Below, in pieces: positions 1 to 9,458 of a stretch of DNA of 64,000 bases. Below the pieces are notes generated by a model. It did no database searches and was not told where the DNA came from. It saw only the letters and a program-made list of their open reading frames with translations. The stretch comes from HGM11368 sp051883455 (GTDB lineage Bacteria; Bacillota; Clostridia; Christensenellales; UBA3700), in assembly GCA_051883455.1 (NCBI GenBank), contig JBJETT010000009.1, positions 166,664 to 230,663 of the forward strand, given 5' to 3'. The translations under genes and the position numbers were made by a program. Position 1 is the first letter of the stretch. Every line of letters starts with the position of its first letter.

Positions 1-3000
1 GTTTGTTTTGCCGTCTTGCTGACTAGCTCTATGGCGTTGTCGCCAAAGACCTTGACGCCGGTGGCATAACCGCCGTCGTTGACGCCCGCGATTGCACCCA
101 TTGCAGCGCTGCTGCCTATAGCAAAAGTACCCCACACGGAGAATAGTGCGCGGTTGAATACGTTGGTCGAAGTTATCGCGCCCGTATTGACGCCGGCAAC
201 CAGACCGGCTATGGTGACGTTGGCAGAATTGCTATTTTTGTAAGTACCAATGCCGTTGTTGGTATAAGTCACGCTATTGATAGTGCCATTGTTGACGGCA
301 ACCAAAGAGCCAATGATATGGTTGCCTGTAACGTCGTAAGAACTAAAGTTGCCCACCTGTCCTACGAACTTGAGATTTTGGATAGTGCCGTCGTTGACGC
401 CGATAAAGTCGTATACCAATTTGTATCCGTTCCAATTATCGCTACTGCTATAATCGGCGTATGCCTTGTTGGTGGAAGTCAAATTCATCGTTACGGTATG
501 GTTGCCACCGTTTAGCGTTCTACCCGCGTCAACCTTGAGCAAGGTCGAGTTGCTCCAAGCGTTGATTGTGATATCGCTCTCGATGCCGATACCGTTGATG
601 ATAGCCATAAGAGGGTCGGTTGTCTTACCTTCGCCCACAACGGTTTGATTGCTTGCATCTTTTCCCAATAGGAACAATCTCAAACCATCCGCCGTGGTTA
701 CGGCAAGGGTCATATCGAGTATTGCTGTCTTTTGTATGGTATTGGCAGTGCTGTTGGTCATGATAGCATTTGCAAATAATACCGAGATATCATTTTTATC
801 AACCGAGCCGTCACCAGTGCTATTGTCGCCCAATCTTATATCAGGTCTATTGAGTTTGAGCGTTACGTTGTTCGAAGCACACGTTACGGTATAATCGAGC
901 ATATCGAGGACTTTTTGTCCGCGATAACTATCGTACTTGAGCGTAATGCCTGTGCCGTACATCAATCCGTTGTTTAGGTTGCTAGTCGTAGTCGGATCGG
1001 AGTTAGACTCCAACCTGGACAATACGCCGTAAGCCGACCAAACGCCACCAACGTTGCCACTTCCGTTTATAGCGAAGAATGGCAATTTATCATTAGTCTT
1101 GTTGAAGAAGACTATATTGCTAAACTTGGCAGCCGACGTCTCGAATCTCGTCTGTCCCGAAACGTAGCCCGTAGCGGTAATCAAGCCTATAGCAGCCTTG
1201 ACCTCACTAGCTCCCGTGTTGGTCTCGTAGTCGCCAAGATACATATTGTATATATTATAGAAAGAGCTTGGCGCTGCCATTGTAATAAAGTTAGCCTTTG
1301 CCGTGCTTTCTTGAGCGAAATTGACGTATACGCTAGCTCTTTCCGTAAGGTTCATTATTCCCACTACGCCACCGATGTAGCCGTAGTAATTGCTCTCATA
1401 GACCGAATTATACTTGCCCGACTTGTTGATGATTTTCGTGCCGTATCCGCCGTTGACGGTGATATTGCTGAGGTTTCCACCGTCGTTGACGCCTATCACG
1501 GTACCCCACGTCGAAGGTTGTCCTATGCTACCTATCTCTTGGTTGCTAGCCACGGTAACTTTGACGTTGCTAAAGCTTCCGCCTTGGTTGAGACCTACCA
1601 CGCCGCCTACGGCGTAAGACTTGGCGTTGGCAGTGCTTGTGCCAAGGTCACCGCCCAACACGATATTTACGTTTTGGATAGTACCACAGCTTACCGCCGC
1701 GAGGCCGCCTCTATATACGTAGTTGGTATAACCGATTACGTTGGTAGGATATCCCGGTGTGCTGTAAGTCGTACCGTCGCCAGACGCGTAATTGCCACCC
1801 GTAGCAGAGGTCAAGGTGACAGTCTTGTTATTACCGTTGAGCGTTTTGTATTGGTTGAAGATGACGGCGCTACCGAGAGCCGAAGTTATCGTTACGTCGG
1901 CATTTAAGGTTAGTGTTTGCGCTCCGGCATAAGCACGAGACGCTGAAATATCTCCTGATAGAAAAGCCTTGAGATATGCTTCTTTGTTTTCTACGGAAGC
2001 GTTAGCCGCGATGCCCATGTCGTACAAATAAAGCGCATTGAGATCAAACGTATTATTGGCGCCATAATACTCTTTTTCTTGCATTGTACCTTCGGGCACG
2101 TCAAAGCTAAACCTCCCACTATCAAAAGAATCACTAGAAAGTGTTATCTTGTTACTTGGTTTACCGGCAATAGCCAAACTTGGACTAAAAGTTCCCCCTA
2201 TCGCCTTAAACATATCGTCGTTACACACTATGGTAAAAGTATATTTCGGCGTTGCGTCGCTATCACTCGTCGCACCATAAGTCCACGTCACATTAGCCGT
2301 GTACGGCGTGGTAGATAAGTCATATACGTTGAGAGAATTAGCCTTTTTGCTGACGTAAACGTCAACCTTGTTGGTTCTAGTACTATTTATATTTATATTT
2401 ATTAAACTATTCGCATATACGTCTTTTGCGTCCGTTGTACCTATACCGCTTATTGAAATAAGGCTCTTGTTGAAAGTAGCAGATAAATTTCTCTTGCCTT
2501 CCTTATAGGTTTGAATTAACTCTTTGTAATTATTTCCACCAAGCAACCATGCCGAGTCAGGTATAGTCAACCTTCCTTGACCAAAGTCTTCTATACTGTA
2601 AATCCAACGACTATCGCTTTTGCTGATAGTTGCCGTTGTCGTGCCTTGTATATGATAGTAATCGTCCAAGGTTACTTCGACGTTACCGACTACGTAATAT
2701 CTAGTACTATCGCCATTTGCCATAGAAATAGAGATATTGTAGTTGGTAGCATAAGCTGCCAACGCCGACCTTAGATTTGTTGAAAATGTGCTCGAACCAA
2801 TAAAAGTATATCCACCGACGCGTGCTTTGGACATCGGGCTATTAGCGTCCATACTAGACGCATTAGTAATAGCAAGCACACTTGTAAAAGCACTAAGTAT
2901 TGCACTATAGTCATCCGGCAAAAAGCCTCTGCCCGATTCGTCCTTTAGGTTGTTGCTACCATTGTTAACCGAACCGGAAGTTATAGTAAAGTCACCTACG

Positions 3001-5927
3001 CTATCTTTGCTCTCTATATTTGCTAATACATACGAGTACTCTTTGCATTTAGTTACTTCTTGTCCGTCTACTCTGCTGATAACTTGGCTATCACCTATAT
3101 TTGGCACGATTTTTACTACTAAAGCATTTCCATTGTCAGCCGTACTACCATCAAAATAGTATCTTTTAGAATAACTAGACGTGTCGATTTTTACTACTTT
3201 TTTTGCACTGCCACCAACCGTTATGCTCGTCGTTGTATAAGTGTTGTTTAGTCTATAAAAATACCTACCCGAATGTCCTTGACTGGTATCCATAGAAAAA
3301 TCGCTATGATGGGAAACGTTGCTACCATACGATGGCGCACTAACAAGTACTTGAGCATAAATACTACCTTCATTGTACGGACAAATACCTGCTGCCAACT
3401 TCTTTTCTGCTGTTCCGCCACCCTGATTGGTTGCATCCATCGTACCGTTTGTTCGCTCAAACGTTGCGCCAATTATCGTACCGGTATTTTTGCCAACCAC
3501 ACCACCTACTGCGGCAATCATACTATTGGCACCTACCTGGAAATTGGAAGACGTATTAAGTATACCCTTGACATTTTTCATCGTACCGGAGTTCAAACCG
3601 CACACAATGCCAAGGAAGTTATTGTGCGCGCTGACAATATGCGTTTGAATATGTCCCGTATTGGTTACGGTAACGCTTCTAAGTTCTCCTTTGTTTTCAC
3701 CTACGAAAAGACCCGTATAAGACTCGGCACCAGATACGCCCATTTGCCACTTCTCACCTGCATAGTTGACGTTGAGATTGATTATGCTACCTTGATTGGT
3801 CTTGATCAATGCACCCATACTGCCACTAGCGGAGTTGTTATCCCAAGTTGATCCGCCATTTAGACTATATCCTATTGTAATCGTGTTACCATTTCCATAT
3901 ATTTTTTGTCCACTTTCTACTACGTACTTCGCACCTTTATTTCTTGTATTACCTTCATATTCTATTTGATCTGCGGTAATACTGATACTCGTTGTCAAAT
4001 GCCATTCTTTGTTGGGGGTGGTATCATTTAGACAAGCCTTCAAATCATCAACGCTAGATATTGGATTGGACGTAGTAACTTTCGCAGTATCGTCTTTGGA
4101 CGTGCTTGCGCCGTTGCCTGTCATATTGGCAACGTATATTGACTTTTCTGCAATAGCCTCTTTTAGGGCTAGTTCCGAAATAGATGGCGATAGACCTATC
4201 CAACCCTTCCATTCGTTGTTAAGATTATAGTTGTACCTATTGTTAGCCTTATCATACATTATATTAGGCAAAACAATCTTAGCATCTCTCTTTATTATCT
4301 TCAAATACACCTCACCGGCTACGGCACTAGCGAACTTATATGGTGTAGACGAAGTGTCGCTAAATAGAGACGGCACTGTGATTGGTCCAAAAGAAGTAGA
4401 GCTAACGTCTTTGCTAACTATCAAATAGTTGCTATTAGTTTGTCCGCTATTACTCTTCTTAGTACCATCGTCTTTGATAGGATAGAATACTATTCTGAGC
4501 CCTTGCGTCTTGGCACTGTACGGTGCTTGCTTTGTATAATCTCTTCCATTAGTCAACGCAGATACCGTACCTAGATTGGTATAAGCCTCGTTGTCAACGT
4601 CGGCACTATACTCAACAAAAGCATCATAAGCTTGATACTTGGTCAACTTGTACGTGCCATTGTTCATGTTTTTACAAATATATGCAGTTCTTTGATTTTT
4701 TACAATAGAATTGTCATTTACACCAATCACCATCATTTCACCGGTGCTAGCGGCATTGGTGCGACTATAGATATACTCTCCTTCGCCCAAATCCATTGTT
4801 ACACTTATCTCTAAGGCGTCGGCGCTCTCCCCTGTAAAGTACCAGTTTTTGATTGTAGAGTCTAAATCTATATTTGCATAAGCTGCCCCATTGGCATCGT
4901 ACCAATAGCCTTCGGTACCCTGTGTGTGGTTTTTATATTCGCCTTTATCGGGGTGCGATATCGTACCGTCTATTACCATGCCGTATATCGCGCCATTATT
5001 GAGATAGCAGATGCCTGCATACTTCTTATTTGCTTGATCGGCGCCATCTACCGCTATTTGTCCGCCATCGCTCGTCTTGAAGGTCGCTCCATAACAATAT
5101 GCCCCACTTCTATTTTCTCCAATGATGCCACCTACGTAAGTCCAACCATCTCCGCCTACGCCCCAATAATATCCGTCTTGTTTTCCTTTCAAAAGCCCGT
5201 TTGTCTGTATGTGTGTGAAAACGTTCTTAAGTTTGCCTCCGGCCAAATTTAGTCCGACGATACCGCCTACACAAGCTGCTTCGGAAGTAGAGTTCTTTTG
5301 ACAATATACCGTGCCGGCAACGAGTGCCGCCACGTTGCTAATCGTACCGTCATTGGCACCTGCAATGACACCTAACCACGACCACTCACCACCTGAATTG
5401 GTCACTTGATACGAGCCGGTAACTTTTACCTTTAGGTTGTTTATCGTGCCACTATTCTTTTGGACAAAAATGCCTTGATAGTTGTTGCCAGCAAAATTAA
5501 CACTAGCCGGTATGGTTATGGTAAATCCATTGCCGTTCAACGTCCAATCGCTTGATATATTATATGCGCGTTTGGAAGTAATCGTAGCGAGTGTAATGTT
5601 CGTAGTTAGGCGGCCCATTGTGTTTCCATTGGTATTGGTTGTACTGTTGTCAGTTGCCGCTTTAAGGAACGTATTTAGTTTTGCTTCGCTGTCTATCTCA
5701 TATCCACCTGACGACACGATAGAACTTGGGTCTGCTATCCATCCGGACGTACTTTGGTCGGCTCTAGCAGTAGTAACTACTTTTGTCCCAACATCATGCG
5801 CATCTAAACCGCCATTGTTGTATGCGCCAAAGTCTCCGCCAAGGACTACAGCCATACCAAATATCATCACTACTGCGATGAGTGATGCGAGGATTGCTAT
5901 TAAGTTGTGTCTATTCGATTTGTTCAT
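1..5927 (-). CDS. Giant GLUG-repeat surface protein, partial (C-terminus outside window)
   Basis: An open frame starts at the ATG at 5927 and is read by eye without a stop to the left edge, giving about 1975 codons, so the gene is truncated by the window and not necessarily broken. The N-terminus is short and basic (MNKSNRHN), followed by a hydrophobic signal or anchor segment (residues about 9-30). The rest is Ser/Thr/Asn/Gly-rich with many spaced GLUG-like units of the form GGIVGxNxGxIxN (for example near residues 220 and 1440), a pattern of bacterial adhesin-like surface proteins with beta-helical repeats. No enzymatic motif was seen. It begins one base after the stop of the TasA-like gene at 5929-6597, so the two are probably co-transcribed. 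Function is inferred as cell-surface adhesion or matrix; the anchor type cannot be seen because the C-terminus is missing. Confidence 0.8.
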   Translation of the reverse strand, partial: MNKSNRHNLIAILASLIAVVMIFGMAVVLGGDFGAYNNGGLDAHDVGTKVVTTARADQSTSGWIADPSSIVSSGGYEIDSEAKLNTFLKAATDNSTTNTNGNTMGRLTTNITLATITSKRAYNISSDWTLNGNGFTITIPASVNFAGNNYQGIFVQKNSGTINNLKVKVTGSYQVTNSGGEWSWLGVIAGANDGTISNVAALVAGTVYCQKNSTSEAACVGGIVGLNLAGGKLKNVFTHIQTNGLLKGKQDGYYWGVGGDGWTYVGGIIGENRSGAYCYGATFKTSDGGQIAVDGADQANKKYAGICYLNNGAIYGMVIDGTISHPDKGEYKNHTQGTEGYWYDANGAAYANIDLDSTIKNWYFTGESADALEISVTMDLGEGEYIYSRTNAASTGEMMVIGVNDNSIVKNQRTAYICKNMNNGTYKLTKYQAYDAFVEYSADVDNEAYTNLGTVSALTNGRDYTKQAPYSAKTQGLRIVFYPIKDDGTKKSNSGQTNSNYLIVSKDVSSTSFGPITVPSLFSDTSSTPYKFASAVAGEVYLKIIKRDAKIVLPNIMYDKANNRYNYNLNNEWKGWIGLSPSISELALKEAIAEKSIYVANMTGNGASTSKDDTAKVTTSNPISSVDDLKACLNDTTPNKEWHLTTSISITADQIEYEGNTRNKGAKYVVESGQKIYGNGNTITIGYSLNGGSTWDNNSASGSMGALIKTNQGSIINLNVNYAGEKWQMGVSGAESYTGLFVGENKGELRSVTVTNTGHIQTHIVSAHNNFLGIVCGLNSGTMKNVKGILNTSSNFQVGANSMIAAVGGVVGKNTGTIIGATFERTNGTMDATNQGGGTAEKKLAAGICPYNEGSIYAQVLVSAPSYGSNVSHHSDFSMDTSQGHSGRYFYRLNNTYTTTSITVGGSAKKVVKIDTSSYSKRYYFDGSTADNGNALVVKIVPNIGDSQVISRVDGQEVTKCKEYSYVLANIESKDSVGDFTITSGSVNNGSNNLKDESGRGFLPDDYSAILSAFTSVLAITNASSMDANSPMSKARVGGYTFIGSSTFSTNLRSALAAYATNYNISISMANGDSTRYYVVGNVEVTLDDYYHIQGTTTATISKSDSRWIYSIEDFGQGRLTIPDSAWLLGGNNYKELIQTYKEGKRNLSATFNKSLISISGIGTTDAKDVYANSLINININSTRTNKVDVYVSKKANSLNVYDLSTTPYTANVTWTYGATSDSDATPKYTFTIVCNDDMFKAIGGTFSPSLAIAGKPSNKITLSSDSFDSGRFSFDVPEGTMQEKEYYGANNTFDLNALYLYDMGIAANASVENKEAYLKAFLSGDISASRAYAGAQTLTLNADVTITSALGSAVIFNQYKTLNGNNKTVTLTSATGGNYASGDGTTYSTPGYPTNVIGYTNYVYRGGLAAVSCGTIQNVNIVLGGDLGTSTANAKSYAVGGVVGLNQGGSFSNVKVTVASNQEIGSIGQPSTWGTVIGVNDGGNLSNITVNGGYGTKIINKSGKYNSVYESNYYGYIGGVVGIMNLTERASVYVNFAQESTAKANFITMAAPSSFYNIYNMYLGDYETNTGASEVKAAIGLITATGYVSGQTRFETSAAKFSNIVFFNKTNDKLPFFAINGSGNVGGVWSAYGVLSRLESNSDPTTTSNLNNGLMYGTGITLKYDSYRGQKVLDMLDYTVTCASNNVTLKLNRPDIRLGDNSTGDGSVDKNDISVLFANAIMTNSTANTIQKTAILDMTLAVTTADGLRLFLLGKDASNQTVVGEGKTTDPLMAIINGIGIESDITINAWSNSTLLKVDAGRTLNGGNHTVTMNLTSTNKAYADYSSSDNWNGYKLVYDFIGVNDGTIQNLKFVGQVGNFSSYDVTGNHIIGSLVAVNNGTINSVTYTNNGIGTYKNSNSANVTIAGLVAGVNTGAITSTNVFNRALFSVWGTFAIGSSAAMGAIAGVNDGGYATGVKVFGDNAIELVSKTAKQ

Positions 5928-5928
5928 T

Positions 5929-6597
5929 TTACAACTCCCTTGACTCGATGGTCGCTACTACTTCTACTTGGTTCATTGCCGGCGGCAGCAATTCGTTTTC
6001 TACGTTTAGCCTTAAGAAGACTACTATCACGCCTTCGTGCCCTGCCGCTATCTCTCCAAGATTTAGGCAGATATTGTCGTCTTTGACCAGTGCCGTTTTC
6101 GGTTTCCATTTGCCGGCTACCGGTTTGACGTCGCTGCCGTTGGCTTTGTCAAGCGTTCCGTTTTTGTCAAAAGCGTTTTCCGCCGTCAACACGTTGTCCA
6201 CAACCACTATCTGGAACTCGGTTATTTTGTCCATATACTTTGCGTTGTCAGAATCCGGGGCAATCACTCGATATCCGTCTTTGGCTGATATGTCTGGCAT
6301 TCGATATTGGAAGTCGCTCACCGTGATGTACATATTGCCGTACGCCGTACTGTTACTGCTGTAAGCAAGAACACGGCGAGCATACAACTTGGTCGTGTCG
6401 CTACCCGCAACAACGTTTTCTTTAGCCGTTTGCTCGCCTTCATTGAAAGACCAAGTAAAACTTTCGCTTACCTTGGAACCTAATTCAAAAACATAATTCG
6501 CTTTTTGGGTACTAAAAAAGGAATACGTAACCGCCGTTATGCAACAAACGATTACTACAATCATCACTATCGTAGAATAAAGTGCTGACTTCTTCAT
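5929..6597 (-). CDS. TasA/camelysin-like exported protein with SipW-type signal segment
   Basis: The protein has about 222 residues when started at the ATG at 6597; an upstream in-frame TTG (6609) lies inside the ribosome-binding site GGGGGAG and was rejected. The N-terminus is MKKSALYS followed by a hydrophobic stretch ending in VTYSFFSTQ, the pattern seen in substrates of SipW-like signal peptidases (TasA, camelysin). The rest is a soluble, beta-rich exported domain without recognised catalytic residues. It precedes the giant surface protein by one base, so it may be a minor pilin, adaptor or fibre subunit for it. Expression is predicted from a promoter at 6638-6666 and a short leader containing a shared GACGTC/TTGGGGGA motif. 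Assignment rests on the signal segment and gene context, not on the mature domain. Confidence 0.7.
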   Translation of the reverse strand: MKKSALYSTIVMIVVIVCCITAVTYSFFSTQKANYVFELGSKVSESFTWSFNEGEQTAKENVVAGSDTTKLYARRVLAYSSNSTAYGNMYITVSDFQYRMPDISAKDGYRVIAPDSDNAKYMDKITEFQIVVVDNVLTAENAFDKNGTLDKANGSDVKPVAGKWKPKTALVKDDNICLNLGEIAAGHEGVIVVFLRLNVENELLPPAMNQVEVVATIESREL

Positions 6598-6620
6598 TTT
6601 CTCCCCCAAGAAAAGACGTC
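6597..6620 (-). promoter_or_regulatory. 5' leader motif: GACGTC + TTGGGGGAGAA over the RBS
   Basis: On the minus strand the leader reads GGACGTC, five bases, then TTGGGGGAGAA and the ATG. The same pair of blocks precedes the gene starting at 18852 and is found as its reverse complement in the loop of the candidate small RNA at 50454-50517. The motif lies downstream of the predicted transcription start, which points to RNA-level control. Confidence 0.5.
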
Positions 6621-6637
6621 CTTATTTAAGTACCCTT

Positions 6638-6666
6638 ATTATATAAAGAGAGAATTTTTTTTACAA
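6638..6666 (-). promoter_or_regulatory. SigA-type promoter for the 6597 gene
   Basis: On the minus strand a -35 TTGTAA (6661-6666), a 17-base spacer and a -10 TATAAT (6638-6643) lie upstream of the gene starting at 6597. The predicted start of transcription near 6631 gives a leader of about 35 bases. Confidence 0.65.
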
Positions 6667-6835
6667 GTTTTTGAAGTCAATTTAATTTTCATTTATGTAA
6701 GAATTTACATACATTAAAAGTTTATTAAAATATTCACAATCAAATTTCAAATTTTGTTCAAATTTTTCAAATTTCTACAAACGTTGACAATCATCATCAA
6801 GCCAAAAAGCCGTCCTCTTGTGTTCGGGAAGGGTG

Positions 6836-6960
6836 TCTCACGGCATATCTACATCGTTATGCTTTGTCGAACTTGCGGTTGTGCTTAGTCACATACAAGA
6901 AGTATGCTCCTGTCGCCCAAGCCTTGTTCTCCTCTCCTAACTCGCACCTATGCCGTGAGA
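6836..6960. repeat. Family A repeat, intact copy 1
   Basis: The unit is bounded by a perfect 11-base inverted repeat, TCTCACGGCAT at the left and ATGCCGTGAGA at the right. The core contains the family signatures ATCTAC..CGTTATGCTTTGTCGA, CACATACA..AGTATGCTCC and TAACTCGCACCTATG. It lies between two minus-strand operons. Confidence 0.8.
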
Positions 6961-7000
6961 AAAACCGCGATAGCGGTGGAAGGGTTGTCTATTCCTTTGG

Positions 7001-7097
7001 ACAATCCCCCACCCGACAAGTCGGGAGCCCCCTTTACACAAAGGGGCCTTTAATGTGCTTGTCATTCAGAGCCTTGTTTACAAGGCGTGGGAATCTC
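7001..7097. repeat. Family B and C intergenic repeats
   Basis: At 7001-7049 is a family B unit: CAATCCCCC, a small hairpin (ACCCGAC/GTCGGG), then GCCCCCTTT and AAAGGGGCC. At 7060-7097 is a family C unit: TGTCATTCAGAGC ... GTGGGAATCTC. Both recur in other intergenic gaps of the window. With the family A copy at 6836-6960 they fill the gap 6610-7190, in which I see no gene. Confidence 0.7.
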
Positions 7098-7121
7098 TAT
7101 TTAAATGACGGCGAGCGACTA

Positions 7122-7176
7122 AAAAAACCGCTCCAAAAAGGAACGGTTTTCTCGTATTTTTGTCGATACGTATCGA
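7122..7176 (-). terminator. Terminator(s) after the 7191-7865 gene
   Basis: On the minus strand the stem AACCGTTCC / GGAGCGGTT with an intervening T-rich loop is followed by a run of T. Just before it lies the 14-base palindrome TCGATACGTATCGA (7163-7176), flanked by A and T runs, one of several copies found at gene ends in this window. Confidence 0.65.
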
Positions 7177-7190
7177 GTTTTTCTATTATC

Positions 7191-7865
7191 TTACGGTCTT
7201 ATGACTGTAGTGAGTTTTGGACACTTAGTAAAGCTATCCGCGCTGATATTGGCAGGTTTGGTGCCCTCAAAATTGACTGTGGTCAAGTTCTCTAACCCCA
7301 TAAAAGAGCCATCCAAAATGCTCGTCACCGTACTTGGAATAGTCACTTCCGTGATAAGGTCGAGGGCAGGAAACTCCTCGGAGCTCATCATTCTTATCTC
7401 GGTGACGTCCACTTCTTTGGCTTGTATGACATGCTCCGAATTTCCTAATTTTACGTAGATCTTGCTAGGAATAACGAGGCTCTCCAACTCACCGAGGTTG
7501 GTATTTGCGTAGCCGACAACCCTTGCGTAACTTATAGCGCCCATTTGCGCGCGCAAATTCTCCTCTGCTACGCCGTCTTTGTATTCTACACCGTCTTTGT
7601 ACTCATTTTGATAGGTGGCGGAATACTTGTACGAGTATTTGTAGGTGGTGTCGGCAGGGTTAAATTCTACGTAACAAAAATTGCCCGCCGAGTCGTACAC
7701 CTCAAAAATCAAATATTTGTAGGTGGTGTTGGTGACTTCCACCGTGGTGCCCGTAGCGTCAATGCTACCCGTATCCGACCATACCGCAAAGGTGATGCCC
7801 GCCACTGCGCCAAGAACGACTACTACGGCTACGACGATTAGTGCCAATTTCATATACTTGCTCAT
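7191..7865 (-). CDS. SipW-type exported protein with C-terminal LRR_5-like repeats
   Basis: This 224-residue protein has a hydrophobic N-terminal segment (residues about 6-26) ending in ITFAVWSDTGS, the cleavage-region pattern of SipW/TasA-type substrates. The C-terminal third resembles BspA-type leucine-rich repeats (VTSILDGSFMGLENLTTV). Its ATG overlaps the stop of the upstream gene (ATGA), so the two are translationally coupled and their products may act together on the surface. A strong terminator follows. No catalytic motif is visible. It may be an adhesive cap or accessory subunit, which is inference. Confidence 0.65.
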   Translation of the reverse strand: MSKYMKLALIVVAVVVVLGAVAGITFAVWSDTGSIDATGTTVEVTNTTYKYLIFEVYDSAGNFCYVEFNPADTTYKYSYKYSATYQNEYKDGVEYKDGVAEENLRAQMGAISYARVVGYANTNLGELESLVIPSKIYVKLGNSEHVIQAKEVDVTEIRMMSSEEFPALDLITEVTIPSTVTSILDGSFMGLENLTTVNFEGTKPANISADSFTKCPKLTTVIRP

Positions 7866-8896
7866 GCGCCTGCACCCCCTGCTTTATTTTCTTGCGCTAT
7901 TACGCAAAAGGCAAAACTAAATCTACAGCCTCTAAAGGCGTCGTTGGAAAAGGTAAAAGTACCGAATTGGCTCTTACGGTCGCCGGTCACGCTTCCGTAG
8001 TCGTGATAGAGCCCGATAGTTACCTTAGCCTTTTGCGGAATACTCTTGCCCGCGTCAAGGTTGACTTGAGAAAACTGCTTGTCGTCGGACGTTTTAACAA
8101 GGTCGGTCGTGAGCGTTAGCGGTGTGGCAAAACGCACTTTGGTAGTTGCCGAGTCGGCTACAAAACTATATCCGTTGACAGTGTCGTATTTGCTCGTATA
8201 CATAGCGTATTGGAGATGAAAATATTTGTCGGCATACTCTCGCTTGATGACTATCTCCGAGACCACCTTGCTCTTGTCGGCAATGGTGGTATTGTTCTTA
8301 TATGCAGGGTCGTGTTCGGCAAGAATAATCATACCCGCCACCTCAACGTTGGACTCATGTTGGGCGGTGTAGGTGGTAATTTGGGTGCCGTCGGCAACCT
8401 CTTTCATACCGCTTTCGGTCTTGGCATAATACTTGTCGCCGTCCGTGCTGACGTAACTGCTTATCGTCTTGGTGCCAAGGTACTTGTTGACGTTGGTGCC
8501 TTCGTTGACGAAATCTTTGTCAAAGACGAGCTTGACTGCATTCTCTATGCTCAACAAGTTTTGCTCGTTGAGCTTGACGGCTATGTATTCGAACCCAAAA
8601 TACACGTCAACGTCCTTTTCTCCTACAGCCCTAAAGGATAGGTCAAATTGTATGATATACGGTTTGTTGGCAGTATCGCTCTCCGAGCCGTCGGCGTTGT
8701 AGCCCGTCTGCCCTTGATAGTCAGTCAATTCTCCCAGCGAAGATTGGTCCAAGTTGACGCGCATAGGTCGCTCTACCGACAAAAGTCCCGACAACTCGGT
8801 GGTCGTGTAGCTACTAAACCACGCAAACGTGCCTGCCAATACGCATATCAGCAGGACGAGCGTTATTATTGGTATCATAGCCTTGACGTCTTTCAT
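7862..8896 (-). CDS. TasA-like exported surface protein
   Basis: This 344-residue protein begins MKDVKAMIPIITLVLL and ends its hydrophobic segment with AGTFAWFSSYTT, closely matching the TFAWFS pattern of the major TasA-like protein at 16581. The mature part is rich in Thr, Ser and Lys and contains an INLDAGKSIPQ-like stretch but no enzyme signature. A RBS (GGAG, 8900-8903) precedes the ATG. It overlaps the 7865 gene by four bases. A role as fibre or matrix subunit processed by one of the two local signal peptidases is inferred from signal segment and context. Confidence 0.65.
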   Translation of the reverse strand: MKDVKAMIPIITLVLLICVLAGTFAWFSSYTTTELSGLLSVERPMRVNLDQSSLGELTDYQGQTGYNADGSESDTANKPYIIQFDLSFRAVGEKDVDVYFGFEYIAVKLNEQNLLSIENAVKLVFDKDFVNEGTNVNKYLGTKTISSYVSTDGDKYYAKTESGMKEVADGTQITTYTAQHESNVEVAGMIILAEHDPAYKNNTTIADKSKVVSEIVIKREYADKYFHLQYAMYTSKYDTVNGYSFVADSATTKVRFATPLTLTTDLVKTSDDKQFSQVNLDAGKSIPQKAKVTIGLYHDYGSVTGDRKSQFGTFTFSNDAFRGCRFSFAFCVIAQENKAGGAGA

Positions 8897-8908
8897 ATTC
8901 TCCTTATA

Positions 8909-9035
8909 CTCTCACGACATATCTACTTCGTTATGCTTTGTCGAACTTGCGGTTGTGCTCGGTCACATACACTATAGTATGCTCCCTCACGCCGTCCTCG
9001 CTCTCCTTGTCTTGCTTGTACCTATGGCGCGAGAG
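8909..9035. repeat. Family A repeat, copy 2
   Basis: Ends are CTCTCACGACAT and ATGGCGCGAGAG, complementary at 10 of 12 positions. The core is the same as copy 1 and lies in the same orientation. Confidence 0.75.
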
Positions 9036-9076
9036 GTGTGTTTGGTTAGGCAGATTTGTATTGCTTTCCGATTGTA

Positions 9077-9245
9077 GCCTCCTTTGTGTAAAGGGAGGTG
9101 GCTCGGCTTGCCCGAGACGGAGGGATTGCATTATCCTTTTTGGTCAATCCCCCAGTCCGCCTTGCGGACAGCCCCCTTTGCACAAAGGGGCCTTTTTATG
9201 TTGATTAGATTCCCACGCTCGCTTTGCTCGCTCTGAATGACCCAC
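9077..9245. repeat. Two head-to-head family B units plus a family C unit
   Basis: An inverted family B copy (9077-9128) faces a forward copy (9144-9192), so together they can form a large hairpin. Their inner hairpins differ (GGCTCGG/CCGAG versus GTCCGC/GCGGAC) but each is self-complementary. A reversed family C unit (GATTCCCACGCTCG...GAATGAC) follows. Confidence 0.7.
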
Positions 9246-9269
9246 TACTTGGTTGGTGCTCCAACGCCC

Positions 9270-9395
9270 TTTGACGGTGGAGATGCGAGTTAGACGCGAA
9301 GAGCGGTGTCTTTATCGAAACGAGCGTACTATTGCGTACGTGAGTGAGAAAAGTTGCCGCTCGACAAAGTATAACGATGTATATCCGCCGTCAAA
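9270..9395. repeat. Family A repeat, copy 3 (opposite orientation)
   Basis: Ends are TTTGACGGTGG and CCGCCGTCAAA. The copy is nearly identical to the one at 13841-13967 but inverted relative to copies 1 and 2. A further partial right end (9396-9460) abuts it. With the preceding repeats these elements fill the gap 8897-9458; I see no gene there. Confidence 0.75.
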
Positions 9396-9458
9396 ACGTA
9401 CGTGACTGAGCACAAACGCAAACTTGACACAGTATTGCGACGTATATACACAGCCACA

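Noticed and set aside
6864..7295. Small frames inside repeat clusters (for example 6864-7295, 8938-9204, 19238-19525)
   Set aside because: They start and end within family A-C repeats, recur in copies with frameshifts and lack RBSs.
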